A stretch of DNA of 64,000 nt from CAWKOH01 sp963851245 (GTDB taxonomy: Bacteria; Actinomycetota; Acidimicrobiia; Acidimicrobiales; Palsa-688). The stretch spans positions 1-64,000 of the forward strand of contig CAWKOH010000014.1 of assembly GCA_963851245.1 (NCBI GenBank), given 5' to 3'. Below are positions 57,064-64,000 of this stretch, piece by piece; position 1 is the stretch's first letter; every line of letters starts with the position of its first letter. Below the pieces are notes generated by a model that saw only the letters and a list, made by a program, of their open reading frames with translations, was not told where the DNA came from and did no database searches. Position numbers and translations under genes: made by a program.

Positions 57064-57317
57064 CAGATACTGCTAGTCTGTCGCTGCCGAGACCGGGCCC
57101 ACGGCCCCAGCTCGCGGCTCTGGTGTTCCTGATCCGGGCCTACCAGGTGGCCCGTATGGGCAGAGTATCGCCCTGCCGGTTCACGCCTACCTGTTCCCAC
57201 TATGCCCTCGAATCTGTGAACCGCCACGGGGCGTGGCGGGGCTTGACCCTGACCCTGCGCCGCCTCGGGCGCTGCCGCCCGGGCGGCCCATTCGGCTTCG
57301 ACCCTGTACCGGAATGA
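57060..57317 (+). CDS. yidD: Membrane protein insertion efficiency factor
   Basis: This 85-residue protein contains the YidD hallmark SPCRFTPTCSHYALESVNRHG, with the paired Cys, preceded by the amphipathic segment LAALVFLIRAYQVAR and followed by RRLGRCRPGGPFGFDPVP. It assists YidC-dependent membrane insertion. The ATG overlaps rnpA by ATGA and yidC starts 10 nt after its stop. Confidence 0.95.
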   Translation: MTDTASLSLPRPGPRPQLAALVFLIRAYQVARMGRVSPCRFTPTCSHYALESVNRHGAWRGLTLTLRRLGRCRPGGPFGFDPVPE

Positions 57318-57327
57318 GATCGCCAAC

Positions 57328-58681
57328 ATGATCCACGTCGCCGCCCTCCTCGCCAGCGGATCGACGACCGTCACCACCGTGGCGGCCAACGCTACGAAGC
57401 ACTCGAGCGGGAGCATCCTCGACCCCATCGCCAAGCCCATCGCCTGGGTGCTGGCCGAGATCTACTCCGTCATCCCCAACTATGGCGTCGCCATCATCAT
57501 CCTGAGCATCATCTGGATGGCGCTCATATCGCCGCTCAACCTCAAGAGCACCAGGTCGATGCTGGCGATGCAGAAGATCCAGCCCGAGCTCAAGAAGCTC
57601 CAGGACAAGCACAAGAACGACCGCCAGGCCTTCGCCCAGGCCCAGATGGAGTTGTTCCGCGAGCACGGGGTGAGCCCCTTCGGGGCCTGCCTGCCCATGC
57701 TGCTGCCGCTGCCCATCTTCTTCGCCCTGTTCCGGGTTATCGACGGGCTCAGCCACACGGTCAACGGCGTGTCCATGCCGAAGTACATCCCGCCGTCCAC
57801 GCGAGATGTACCACAACATTCAGGCTGCCCACGGGCAGATCAATGCCTTCGGCATGAACCTGTCGCAGAGCGCATTGAGCCACCACTCGAGCTTCGCGGC
57901 GGCCCTGCCCTACTGGATCCTCCTCATCATCATGGGCGCCACCTCCTACTTCCAGTCGGCCATGATCATGAGCCGCAACCAGGCCAACGCCCAGGCCAAC
58001 CCGCAGATGCAGATGCAGATGCGGATGATGAAGTTCCTGCCCCTGATCTTCGTGGTGTTCTGCATCCGGTTCCCCGCCGGGGTGATCCTCTACTACGCCA
58101 TGTCCAACATCTGCCGGATCGTCCAGCAGGACGCCATGTACCGCTTCGACCCCAAGGTCAAGGCCCTGGTCGCGCAAGAGGTGCAGGAGGTCGAGGACCT
58201 CACCGACAAGATCGACGAGGAAGGCGGGCCGCCCGCTTTGGGCCCCTCGAGCGGAGCCAAGGGGACCCGATCGGGTGGGCCGAAGCCGGCGACCGGCTCC
58301 GGCGGGGCATCGAGCAGAAGCGAGCAGTCGACGACCGGCGCTACCCAGGGCAACGGCGCGGGCGCGGGTGGGACGGCGAAGCCGGACGCCAAAACCGGTG
58401 GGCGAGCCTGGTTCCGCAGCCTGCTGGAAAACGCCGAACAGGAGCAGAGAGCGAAGGCGGCGGCCAAAGCCGCCGGAGCTGCGGGAGCAGCCGGCGCCGC
58501 CGCCAAACGCTCGACCAAACCCGCCCCGTCGAGCGGCAAAGGACGGCCCGCTTCCGGCAACGGCTCGGGTAGTTCTCCAGCCGGCGGTACGACAACGTCG
58601 GGTAACGGCTCCGCTTCGAGCAGCAAGAACCGTTCACAGCCGAACAAGAGCCGTACGAATAGGAAGCGGCGAGGGAGATAA
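57328..58681 (+). CDS. yidC: Membrane protein insertase YidC/Oxa1 (one frameshift)
   Basis: Membrane segments include IAWVLAEIYSVIPNYGVAII and the insertase core PMLLPLPIFFALFRVIDGLS, then WILLIIMGATSYFQSAMIM and FLPLIFVVFCIRFPAGVIL. A cytoplasmic hairpin SMLAMQKIQPELKKLQDKHK lies between segments. The last 150 residues are low-complexity, rich in Gly, Ala, Ser and Lys, with the positive end NKSRTNRKRRGR expected to bind ribosomes. A single break near 57797-57806 (STR/EMYHN) splits the frame. YidC inserts and folds membrane proteins together with Sec. Confidence 0.94.
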
Positions 58682-58684
58682 GGG

Positions 58685-59698
58685 ATGGAGTGGGTCGAGA
58701 CCACAGGTAGCACCGTCGAGGAGGCCAAGGAGGCCGCTCTCGACGAGTTGGGTGTCGACGAGGCGGATGCCGAGTTCGAGGTCATTTCAGAAGCGCGGGC
58801 GGGTCTCTTCGGCCGGTTGCGAAGTGAGGCTCGAGTGCGGGCTCGGGTAAGGCCGACGGCGCCACGAGCCAAGGAAGATCGCCGCGACCGGCGGCGGCGG
58901 ACATCGGCCGGCAAGGACACCGGTTCTGCCTCGAACGTGCTGGTCGAACCGGCCGCCCCCGGTTCGGCTGCACCGATTTCTGCTAACGGAGCGGGGGCGC
59001 CGGCTGCCGACCCGACGGCCCAGGACTCGACCTCAGCTCAGACCGGCCAGGAAGCTGCCAGCGCCGCCCCAACCCCCAATCGACGCCGGCGCTCCCGTCG
59101 GCCCGCCAATCAAGGGCGCGACCGGCAAAGCGGGTCCGAGCAAGGCCGCTCTGAGCAAGGCTCTCAGCCTGCCCGGGACGAAGACCGAACCGACAACGGA
59201 GAACGAGAAGGAGCGGACGTGGAGGTTGACCTCGAAGAGCAGGGGAAGGTAGCGACGGTGTTCTTGACCCAGCTCACCGCCGAGTTCGGTCTTCACCCCT
59301 CGATTGCGACTACGAAGGTGGATGACGACACCCTCGAGATCCAGATGACCGGTTCGGACCTAGGACTCCTTATCGGGCCAAAGGGCGCCACTCTGACGGC
59401 GATTCAGAGCCTGGCTCGCACCATCGTCCACTACGAGACCGGTGCCAACAATGGTCATATCAATATCGATGTAGGCGGGTACCGTCAGAAGCGAACCGAG
59501 GCCCTGATCCGCTTCGCTCATCAGGTGGCAGCCAAGGTCAAGCAGAGCGGTACCAGGACGGCCCTCGAGCCCATGTCCGCTGTTGATCGCAAGGTCGTGC
59601 ACGACGCACTAAGCGAAATCGAGGGTGTTTCCACCGTCTCCGAGGGCGAAGAGCCCCACCGCCGTGTGGTCGTAGTCCCCTCTGCCGCGAACAGCTGA
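58685..59698 (+). CDS. jag: Jag/KhpB family RNA-binding protein (Jag-N, KH, R3H)
   Basis: The N-terminal Jag domain reads TTGSTVEEAKEAALDELGVD and VISEARAGLFGRLRSEARVR. A long charged, low-complexity linker (residues about 60-175) leads to the KH domain (SDLGLLIGPKGATLTAIQSL) and the R3H domain (YRQKRTEALIRFAHQVA, then EPMSAVDRKVVH). At 337 residues it is intact and longer than most because of the linker. It works as a KhpA/KhpB-type RNA chaperone connected with YidC and cell-wall regulation. It starts 3 nt after yidC and its stop overlaps the rsmG start. Confidence 0.92.
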   Translation: MEWVETTGSTVEEAKEAALDELGVDEADAEFEVISEARAGLFGRLRSEARVRARVRPTAPRAKEDRRDRRRRTSAGKDTGSASNVLVEPAAPGSAAPISANGAGAPAADPTAQDSTSAQTGQEAASAAPTPNRRRRSRRPANQGRDRQSGSEQGRSEQGSQPARDEDRTDNGEREGADVEVDLEEQGKVATVFLTQLTAEFGLHPSIATTKVDDDTLEIQMTGSDLGLLIGPKGATLTAIQSLARTIVHYETGANNGHINIDVGGYRQKRTEALIRFAHQVAAKVKQSGTRTALEPMSAVDRKVVHDALSEIEGVSTVSEGEEPHRRVVVVPSAANS

Positions 59699-60320
59699 CC
59701 TCCCTCGCCGGCGCCTCGCGGGAGGCCCTGAGAGCAATCCTGGTCGAAGCGCAGATTCGCGGTTTCCTGGGGCCGGGCTCCGTGGACCCGCACGTCGACA
59801 GAGCCCTGGACCTCGGGGCCGCGCTCTCGACCCCTCCCGCTACCGCGGTTGACCTTGGTAGCGGCGGAGGACTGCCCGGTCTCCCCTAGCCCTGGCTTGG
59901 CCGGATACCAACTGGATACTGCTCGAGGGCGGGACCAACCGGGCTGCGTTCCTTCGGGAGGCCGTAATGCAGCTCGGCTTGGGTGACCGGGTGCAGGTGG
60001 TGGCCCAGCGAGCCGAGGAAGCCGGCCGGGGGATTCTCCGGGGCACGATCCACTACGTAGTGGCCCGAAGCTTCGGACCTCCGGCCGTGACGGCAGAGTG
60101 CGCCGCGCCGCTCTTGAGTGTGGGAGGAATACTGGTGGTGGCCGAGCCACCGGGCGGAGACCGAGCCAGGTGGGGCGACCAGGGGCTGGCTCTGCTGGGG
60201 ATGAGAATCGGTCCTACCGTCAGCCACCCGACGGCTTACCAGGTCATAGTTCAGGAGACGGCCTGTCCGGCCCGCTTTCCTCGCCGAACAGGTGTGCCGA
60301 GCAAGCGACCCCTGTTCTGA
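59695..60320 (+). CDS. rsmG: 16S rRNA (guanine527-N7)-methyltransferase (one frameshift)
   Basis: The SAM motif VDLGSGGGLPGL, ILLEGGTNRAAFLREAV and a later VVARSFGPPAVTAECAAPLL identify RsmG (GidB). The frame breaks near 59882, where one C is lacking in the run that should read LPLALAWP. No ATG or GTG opens the conserved region; CTG at 59695 overlaps the jag stop as CTGA, mirroring the CTGA at rpmH/rnpA. It methylates G527 of 16S rRNA, and loss gives low-level streptomycin resistance. Confidence 0.88.
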
Positions 60321-60337
60321 CGGCACCTCAGGTGGGG

Positions 60338-60353
60338 CGTTTCACGTGAAACA
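60338..60353. promoter_or_regulatory. parS site 1
   Basis: CGTTTCACGTGAAACA matches the 16-bp parS consensus TGTTTCACGTGAAACA at 15 positions and contains the perfect palindrome GTTTCACGTGAAAC. It lies between rsmG and parA. ParB binds here to nucleate the segregation complex. Confidence 0.95.
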
Positions 60354-60417
60354 TGCTCCGAAGCGCGGCCTTCATCCCGAGATCGCCTTGGACTCAGGCG
60401 CCAGCCTTCGGACCTCA

Positions 60418-60433
60418 GGTTTCACGTGAAACG
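60418..60433. promoter_or_regulatory. parS site 2
   Basis: GGTTTCACGTGAAACG contains the perfect 14-bp palindrome GTTTCACGTGAAAC, 80 bp after site 1 and about 50 bp before the parA start. The pair places the window close to the chromosome origin. Confidence 0.95.
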
Positions 60434-60482
60434 TAGGGTTGGTCCTTGATTTAGGTGCGTTCCGTCGCAATGATTGAGGACG

Positions 60483-62156
60483 GTGACTCAGCCCAACGAT
60501 TTGCGTGCCCGGGCGACATCGATCTTCGACCGGCTGAGGGGGACCGGCCCGAACACCAGCGAGACTCAGCCGGACGAAGATGGACAGTCGGTAACGCCAG
60601 GCACGGACCTGGACCAGTCCCGAGCCGAGGGCGTCCCCGACGCCATCCCACACCCAGGCCCGCCACCAGAGCCGGCGGCCATCCAGGCGAATAGCCCCTC
60701 ATTGGACGACGACTCCGATCCTCACAGTGCCGACGCGCCACTGGCGGCGGGCGGCTTTCAAGACATAGGTAAAGGCGTCTCCACTCCCGCCGAGGTGCTC
60801 GGTGAGGACGGGGTCCGCGTCCCCATCGCCCCGGCCGACCCCATCGCACCGGCCGACCCCATCGCCCCGGCCGACCCCATCGCACCGGCCGACCCCGGAG
60901 CCGAAGGAAAGACCGGCGCCGAAGTGGGATCCGAAGCCGGAGGTGAGCCCGGAGCCCGAGCGCAGACCGGCGCCGGGGGGGCTCCGGATATCGGAGGCAT
61001 GGCAGGCTCGTCTGCGACGGAGGCCGGCGCTGACCACAATGGTAGAGCCATGCCGACTTCGGGGCTGACACCCGCCCTCGATCGAACCTCACCCGATGCC
61101 GCTGTCGCCGGCGCCGCGCAGGGAGAACAGCCTCAAGGCGTCGACGCCGGGGGAATCGATACCGGCGACGGCGGGCCGGGCCAGACCGGACTCGAGGACA
61201 GCGGAACTCAGGCCGCCGCCACCGCCACCGCCACCGATCCCATTACGTCAGAGGCCAGCCAGTCGGGAACAGCGAGCGACCTCGACTCCGGGGCCTTCCG
61301 GATACCGCCTCCCCCCGCACCCGAAGCAGTCGCGGACATCCCCGCGACGCGGGTCCACCCCTCGGCCCGGAACCGTCCCCTCCCGCGCACCCTGGCGGTT
61401 GCCAACCAGAAGGGCGGAGTCGGGAAGACGACCACTGCTGTCAACCTGGGCGCCGCCTTGGCTGAGCTTGACTACCGCGTGCTCGTCGTCGACCTGGACC
61501 CGCAGGGCAACGCCACCACTGGCCTGGGCATCAACGCCCGCAACCTGGATGCCTCTATCTACGACGTCATCCTCCACGACGTCCCCATCGAGGACGTCAT
61601 CGAGCCCACGACCTTGAAGAACTTGTTCGTGGTGCCCGCCACTATCGACCTGGCGGGAGCGGAGATCGAGCTGGTGCCGGTTTTCAGTCGAGAGTTGCGT
61701 CTGAAGAAGGGACTGGAGCCAGTCGTCGGCGACTTTGACTTCGTACTGATCGACTGCCCCCCCTCGCTCGGCCTGCTGACGGTCAACGGCCTGGCGGCCG
61801 CCACCGAGGTAGCCGTGCCTATTCAATGCGAGTACTACGCCCTTGAAGGCTTGGGCCAGCTGCTTCGCAACGTCGGTCTCGTGCAGACCAACTTAAACGG
61901 TGATCTTGAGGTCAGTACCATCATCCTGACCATGTACGACGCTCGGACCAAGCTGGCCGAACAGGTCGCGCAGGAAGTGCGACAGTACTTCGGGGACCGC
62001 GTCTGTCGTAACGTCGTGCCCCGGACGGTTCGCCTTTCCGAGGCTCCGTCGTTCGGGCAGCCGATCATCGTGTTCGACCCCTCGTCGCGAGGATCTATCG
62101 CATATCGAGAATTGGCCAAGGAGGTAAGTGGTGGCGCGCCGAAGCGGACTCGGTAA
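60483..62156 (+). CDS. parA: Chromosome partitioning ATPase ParA/Soj with long N-terminal extension
   Basis: The conserved domain begins at about residue 295: TLAVANQKGGVGKTTTAVNL (deviant Walker A), VLVVDLDPQGNATTGLG, DFVLIDCPPSLGLLTVNGL (Walker B) and NVVPRTVRLSEAPSFGQPI. The first 290 or so residues are disordered, rich in Ala, Pro, Gly and Asp, and include four DPIAPA units. Typical chromosomal ParA proteins have a short N-terminus of less than 60 residues. Start may be GTG at 60483 or TTG at 60474. It binds the nucleoid and pulls ParB/parS apart. Its 3' end overlaps parB. Confidence 0.93.
   Translation: MTQPNDLRARATSIFDRLRGTGPNTSETQPDEDGQSVTPGTDLDQSRAEGVPDAIPHPGPPPEPAAIQANSPSLDDDSDPHSADAPLAAGGFQDIGKGVSTPAEVLGEDGVRVPIAPADPIAPADPIAPADPIAPADPGAEGKTGAEVGSEAGGEPGARAQTGAGGAPDIGGMAGSSATEAGADHNGRAMPTSGLTPALDRTSPDAAVAGAAQGEQPQGVDAGGIDTGDGGPGQTGLEDSGTQAAATATATDPITSEASQSGTASDLDSGAFRIPPPPAPEAVADIPATRVHPSARNRPLPRTLAVANQKGGVGKTTTAVNLGAALAELDYRVLVVDLDPQGNATTGLGINARNLDASIYDVILHDVPIEDVIEPTTLKNLFVVPATIDLAGAEIELVPVFSRELRLKKGLEPVVGDFDFVLIDCPPSLGLLTVNGLAAATEVAVPIQCEYYALEGLGQLLRNVGLVQTNLNGDLEVSTIILTMYDARTKLAEQVAQEVRQYFGDRVCRNVVPRTVRLSEAPSFGQPIIVFDPSSRGSIAYRELAKEVSGGAPKRTR
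60821..60892 (+). repeat. 18-bp in-frame tandem repeat in parA, 4 units
   Basis: The unit ccccatcgc(c/a)ccggccga occurs four times at 60821-60838, 60839-60856, 60857-60874 and 60875-60892, alternating c and a at one position, and encodes DPIAPA repeats. In-frame units point to slippage in a tolerant disordered segment. Confidence 0.9.
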
Positions 62157-63009
62157 GGGTCTCGGTGCACTCATCCCTACCGAAGTGGTAGGGGACCGGA
62201 CCTCCGCCCTATTGGATGTACCGGTGGTGGCAATCAGAGCCAACCCTCATCAACCCAGGATGTCTTTCGACGAGGAATCTCTCGCCGCGCTCACTGCTTC
62301 AGTCCGCGAGGTGGGGGTTCTCCAGCCGGTGCTCGTCCGCCAGACCGGGGAGGGCGCCTATGAGTTGATCGCGGGCGAGCGACGTTGGCGAGCCGCCAAG
62401 CGGGCCGGATTGCCCACCATCCCCGCCATCATCAAGGACGTTTCCGAACACGGCCGAGTCGAGCAGGCGCTCATAGAGAACCTCCACCGCCAGGACCTCG
62501 GTCCGCTGGAGGAGGCAGGCGCCTATCAACAACTGATCGAGGACTTCGGTCTCACCCATGAGCAGCTCTCCGTACGAGTCGGTAAGAGCCGGGCCGCCAT
62601 CACCAACGCGCTCCGTTTATTCCAGCTACCGCCGGCCGTGCAGAAGCTGGTGGCAGACAATCAACTGACCGCGGGCCACGCCCGGGCCCTGCTGGGGACT
62701 CCGGACCGGGCCTTCCAGGAGGCACTCGCTCGAAGGGTCGTGGCCGAGGAGCTTTCGGTTCGGGCCGTAGAAGAGGCAGTCAAGACCCGCAACGAGCTGG
62801 GAGGGACCGGTCCCGAACTACCCACACCCGGTTCGAGGCTCAGGCCACCGGGTGTGCTGGAACTGGAGGAGCTGCTGTCGTCTCACCTAGATACCCGGGT
62901 CAAGGTCCACCTAGGAGCCAAAAAGGGGCGGGTAACCATCGACTTCGCCACCCTTGAGGACTTGGAACGGATCTACCGGGCCATGACCGAGCCCATACAG
63001 CCAGAGTAG
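62131..63009 (+). CDS. parB: Chromosome partitioning protein ParB/Spo0J
   Basis: The intact 292-residue protein starts VARRSGLGKGLGALIP, the standard ParB N-terminus. The CTPase region holds IRANPHQPR, GERRWRAAKRAG and the ENLHRQDL box; the HTH follows (YQQLIEDFGLTHEQLSVRVG, SRAAITNALRL) and the C-terminal dimer domain VLELEELLSSHLDTRVKVHL. GTG at 62131 has AAGGAGG 6 nt upstream; GTG at 62128 is too close. It overlaps parA by 26 nt. It binds the parS sites upstream of parA and spreads as a CTP clamp. Confidence 0.96.
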   Translation: MARRSGLGKGLGALIPTEVVGDRTSALLDVPVVAIRANPHQPRMSFDEESLAALTASVREVGVLQPVLVRQTGEGAYELIAGERRWRAAKRAGLPTIPAIIKDVSEHGRVEQALIENLHRQDLGPLEEAGAYQQLIEDFGLTHEQLSVRVGKSRAAITNALRLFQLPPAVQKLVADNQLTAGHARALLGTPDRAFQEALARRVVAEELSVRAVEEAVKTRNELGGTGPELPTPGSRLRPPGVLELEELLSSHLDTRVKVHLGAKKGRVTIDFATLEDLERIYRAMTEPIQPE

Positions 63010-63131
63010 AGCCGCCAACTCTCTACGCCAAGCTGAGGATCCCTCGGCTTCACCTCATCCACAGACTGTGGCTAAAGGTGTGGACAGCCCCGCCGGCGGG
63101 GGGATCCCGGCGGGACTGACCGTGATTCGGG
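63010..63131. terminator. Convergent intergenic region with hairpins and DnaA-box-like sites
   Basis: Between convergent parB and trxA, the segments gaggatccctc and ccgccggcgg form short palindromes that may terminate both genes. TCATCCACA (63055-63063) and the reverse complement of CTGTCCACA (63079-63087) differ from DnaA boxes by one base each. Confidence 0.4.
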
Positions 63132-63464
63132 TCACAGGTAGGCGTGCAGCTCCTGCATTAGTTGACCCTTGCCCTTGGCACCCACGATCCGAACTTGAGG
63201 CTCGCCATCCTTGAAGAGGATCATGGTTGGGATACTCATCACATCGAACCGCTGAGCCAGCTCGAGGTTCTCGTCGATGTTGATCTTGCCGACCCGGAGC
63301 TTGCCCTGCTGTTCGACGGCGATCTCGTCGAGGATAGGCGCCACCATCTTGCACGGCCCGCACCACTCGGCCCAGAAGTCCACCAGGACCGGTTCGGTCG
63401 CGGACTTGATCTCCTCGTCGAATGTTTGATCCGTGAGGGTCAACTCGTGCTGGGCCACAATCAT
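63132..63464 (-). CDS. trxA: Thioredoxin
   Basis: The 110-residue protein carries the active site DFWAEWCGPCKMVAPILDEI and the cis-Pro loop FDVMSIPTMILFKDGEP. It reduces disulfides with electrons from TrxB. The trxB end lies 446 bp upstream on the same strand, as trxB-trxA does in actinobacterial origin regions. ATG start at 63464. Confidence 0.97.
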   Translation of the reverse strand: MIVAQHELTLTDQTFDEEIKSATEPVLVDFWAEWCGPCKMVAPILDEIAVEQQGKLRVGKINIDENLELAQRFDVMSIPTMILFKDGEPQVRIVGAKGKGQLMQELHAYL

Positions 63465-63910
63465 CGCCTTCCTCTAGGGCCTCGAGACCGTCCCGAAGGC
63501 CTTCGTGCTATTCAACAAGGTGAGCCGGGTTCCCATTCCGAATCACCACGCAGACGGCCTTCTGAGTTCCCCGCCGAAATCGCGCCGTCGGGGAGCCATT
63601 GCCTCCTGGTCGGCGGGATTGAGAGTTGCCGGCGCCGATCCCGCCGGATGTCCCGTTTGCACGCCGCCCAGGGTGCCTGCCAGCGGGGCTCCAGAACCCA
63701 TTCGGAGTCGCCCGTTGGGACGCCACCCCTGTTTGACCAAGATCGATCGGCCCACATTCGTGGGCTAGAACTCATCTAATTGCCACTGAAATCAAGGAAG
63801 CGTAGTGAAACTATCCTATAACATACGGCAGTGCAACCACCCCACGCGCCGGCCGCGCCGGCGACACCTCAACCCGCGAACGGCTCGAAGCGCCCGGATG
63901 GCGAACTGCG
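63465..63910. other. Intergenic region between trxB and trxA, no gene recognised
   Basis: I see no convincing coding sequence in this 446-bp stretch; the open frames are not supported by any motif. It includes a locally AT-richer stretch around 63770-63830 that could hold a promoter for trxA, although that lies over 300 bp from its start. Confidence 0.4.
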
Positions 63911-64000
63911 CTACGCCACCTGCGCTTCGTGCCTGGTCGCCTCCAGCCACCGCTCAGCGTCTATCGCGGCCATACAGCCCGTGCCGGCGGCGGTGACAGC
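63911..64000 (-). CDS. trxB: Thioredoxin reductase, C-terminal fragment at window edge
   Basis: The last 29 residues read AVTAAGTGCMAAIDAERWLE and end HEAQVA, the typical TrxB C-terminus, with the FAD-binding (A)GTGCMAA helix. The rest lies outside the window. Together with trxA it forms the NADPH-dependent thioredoxin system. Confidence 0.85.
   Translation of the reverse strand, partial: AVTAAGTGCMAAIDAERWLEATRHEAQVA

Noticed and set aside
63505..63779. Small open frames on both strands between trxA and trxB
   Set aside because: None has a Shine-Dalgarno, a recognised motif or support from context.

Overview
The window is high-GC DNA from an actinobacterium, most likely an uncultured member of the Acidimicrobiia or a close relative. 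The evidence is the actinobacterial divisome and signalling block (fhaA, fhaB, pstP, ftsW/rodA, pbpA, pknB, trpG, crgA), the chromosome-origin block (rpmH, rnpA, yidD, yidC, jag, rsmG, parA, parB, trxA, trxB), an ECF42-type sigma factor with its DGPF partner, heavy use of GTG starts and ATGA/GTGA gene overlaps, and an actinomycete-type integrative element. The class-level placement is inference from gene content.

Layout. (1) 1-1.0 kb: a broken RWYP-type membrane protein gene. (2) 1.25-8.17 kb: an actinomycete integrative and conjugative element (AICE) carrying an ABM monooxygenase, an XRE regulator, two small conserved genes, an FtsK/TraSA-like translocase, a RepSA-type initiator, an excisionase and a tyrosine integrase, abutting the 3' end of tRNA-Arg(ACG). 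(3) 8.4-36.6 kb: chromosomal metabolic and surface genes, including a LysM/NlpC hydrolase, HAD phosphatase, pgi, XdhC, pncA, a CDF cation exporter, an amidase, an MpaB oxygenase, a Cys-rich beta-propeller protein, an ECF/YCII pair, a two-domain acyltransferase, a Kelch/PQQ propeller protein and a tightly coupled five-gene flavin/heme/Fe-S redox operon. (4) 36.8-45.1 kb: one giant DUF11-repeat surface protein ending in a LANTG sorting signal. (5) 45.2-46.1 kb: an IS3 remnant and a probable PIN-domain toxin/antitoxin pair. (6) 46.35-54.9 kb: tRNA-Leu(CAG) and the fhaA-to-crgA cell-division block. (7) 55.1-64.0 kb: a thiolase, then the rpmH-to-parB operon with two near-perfect parS sites, trxA and the end of trxB.

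How it works together. Region 6 couples peptidoglycan synthesis (PbpA, FtsW/RodA, CrgA) to Ser/Thr phosphorylation (PknB, PstP, FhaA, FhaB). Region 7 joins ribosome and RNase P production, membrane protein insertion, 16S rRNA methylation and chromosome segregation. The redox operon at 29.3-33.2 kb appears to link a NuoF-like flavoprotein and a ferredoxin in the cytoplasm to a bis-heme membrane reductase, with an FMN transferase to load flavin on an extracytoplasmic carrier.

Data caution. Reading-frame breaks are dense at 0-8 kb, 36-46 kb and 46-56 kb but nearly absent at 8-36 kb. Many in the cell-division block read as single extra bases, and they hit essential genes, so assembly error is likelier than gene decay. 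The most interesting unexplained features are a 110-bp intergenic element present twice with four precisely spaced copies of a TAATGCAAC word, the rpmH/rnpA start arrangement (Thermus-like nested overlap or a CTG start), and the absence of dnaA between the two origin-proximal blocks.
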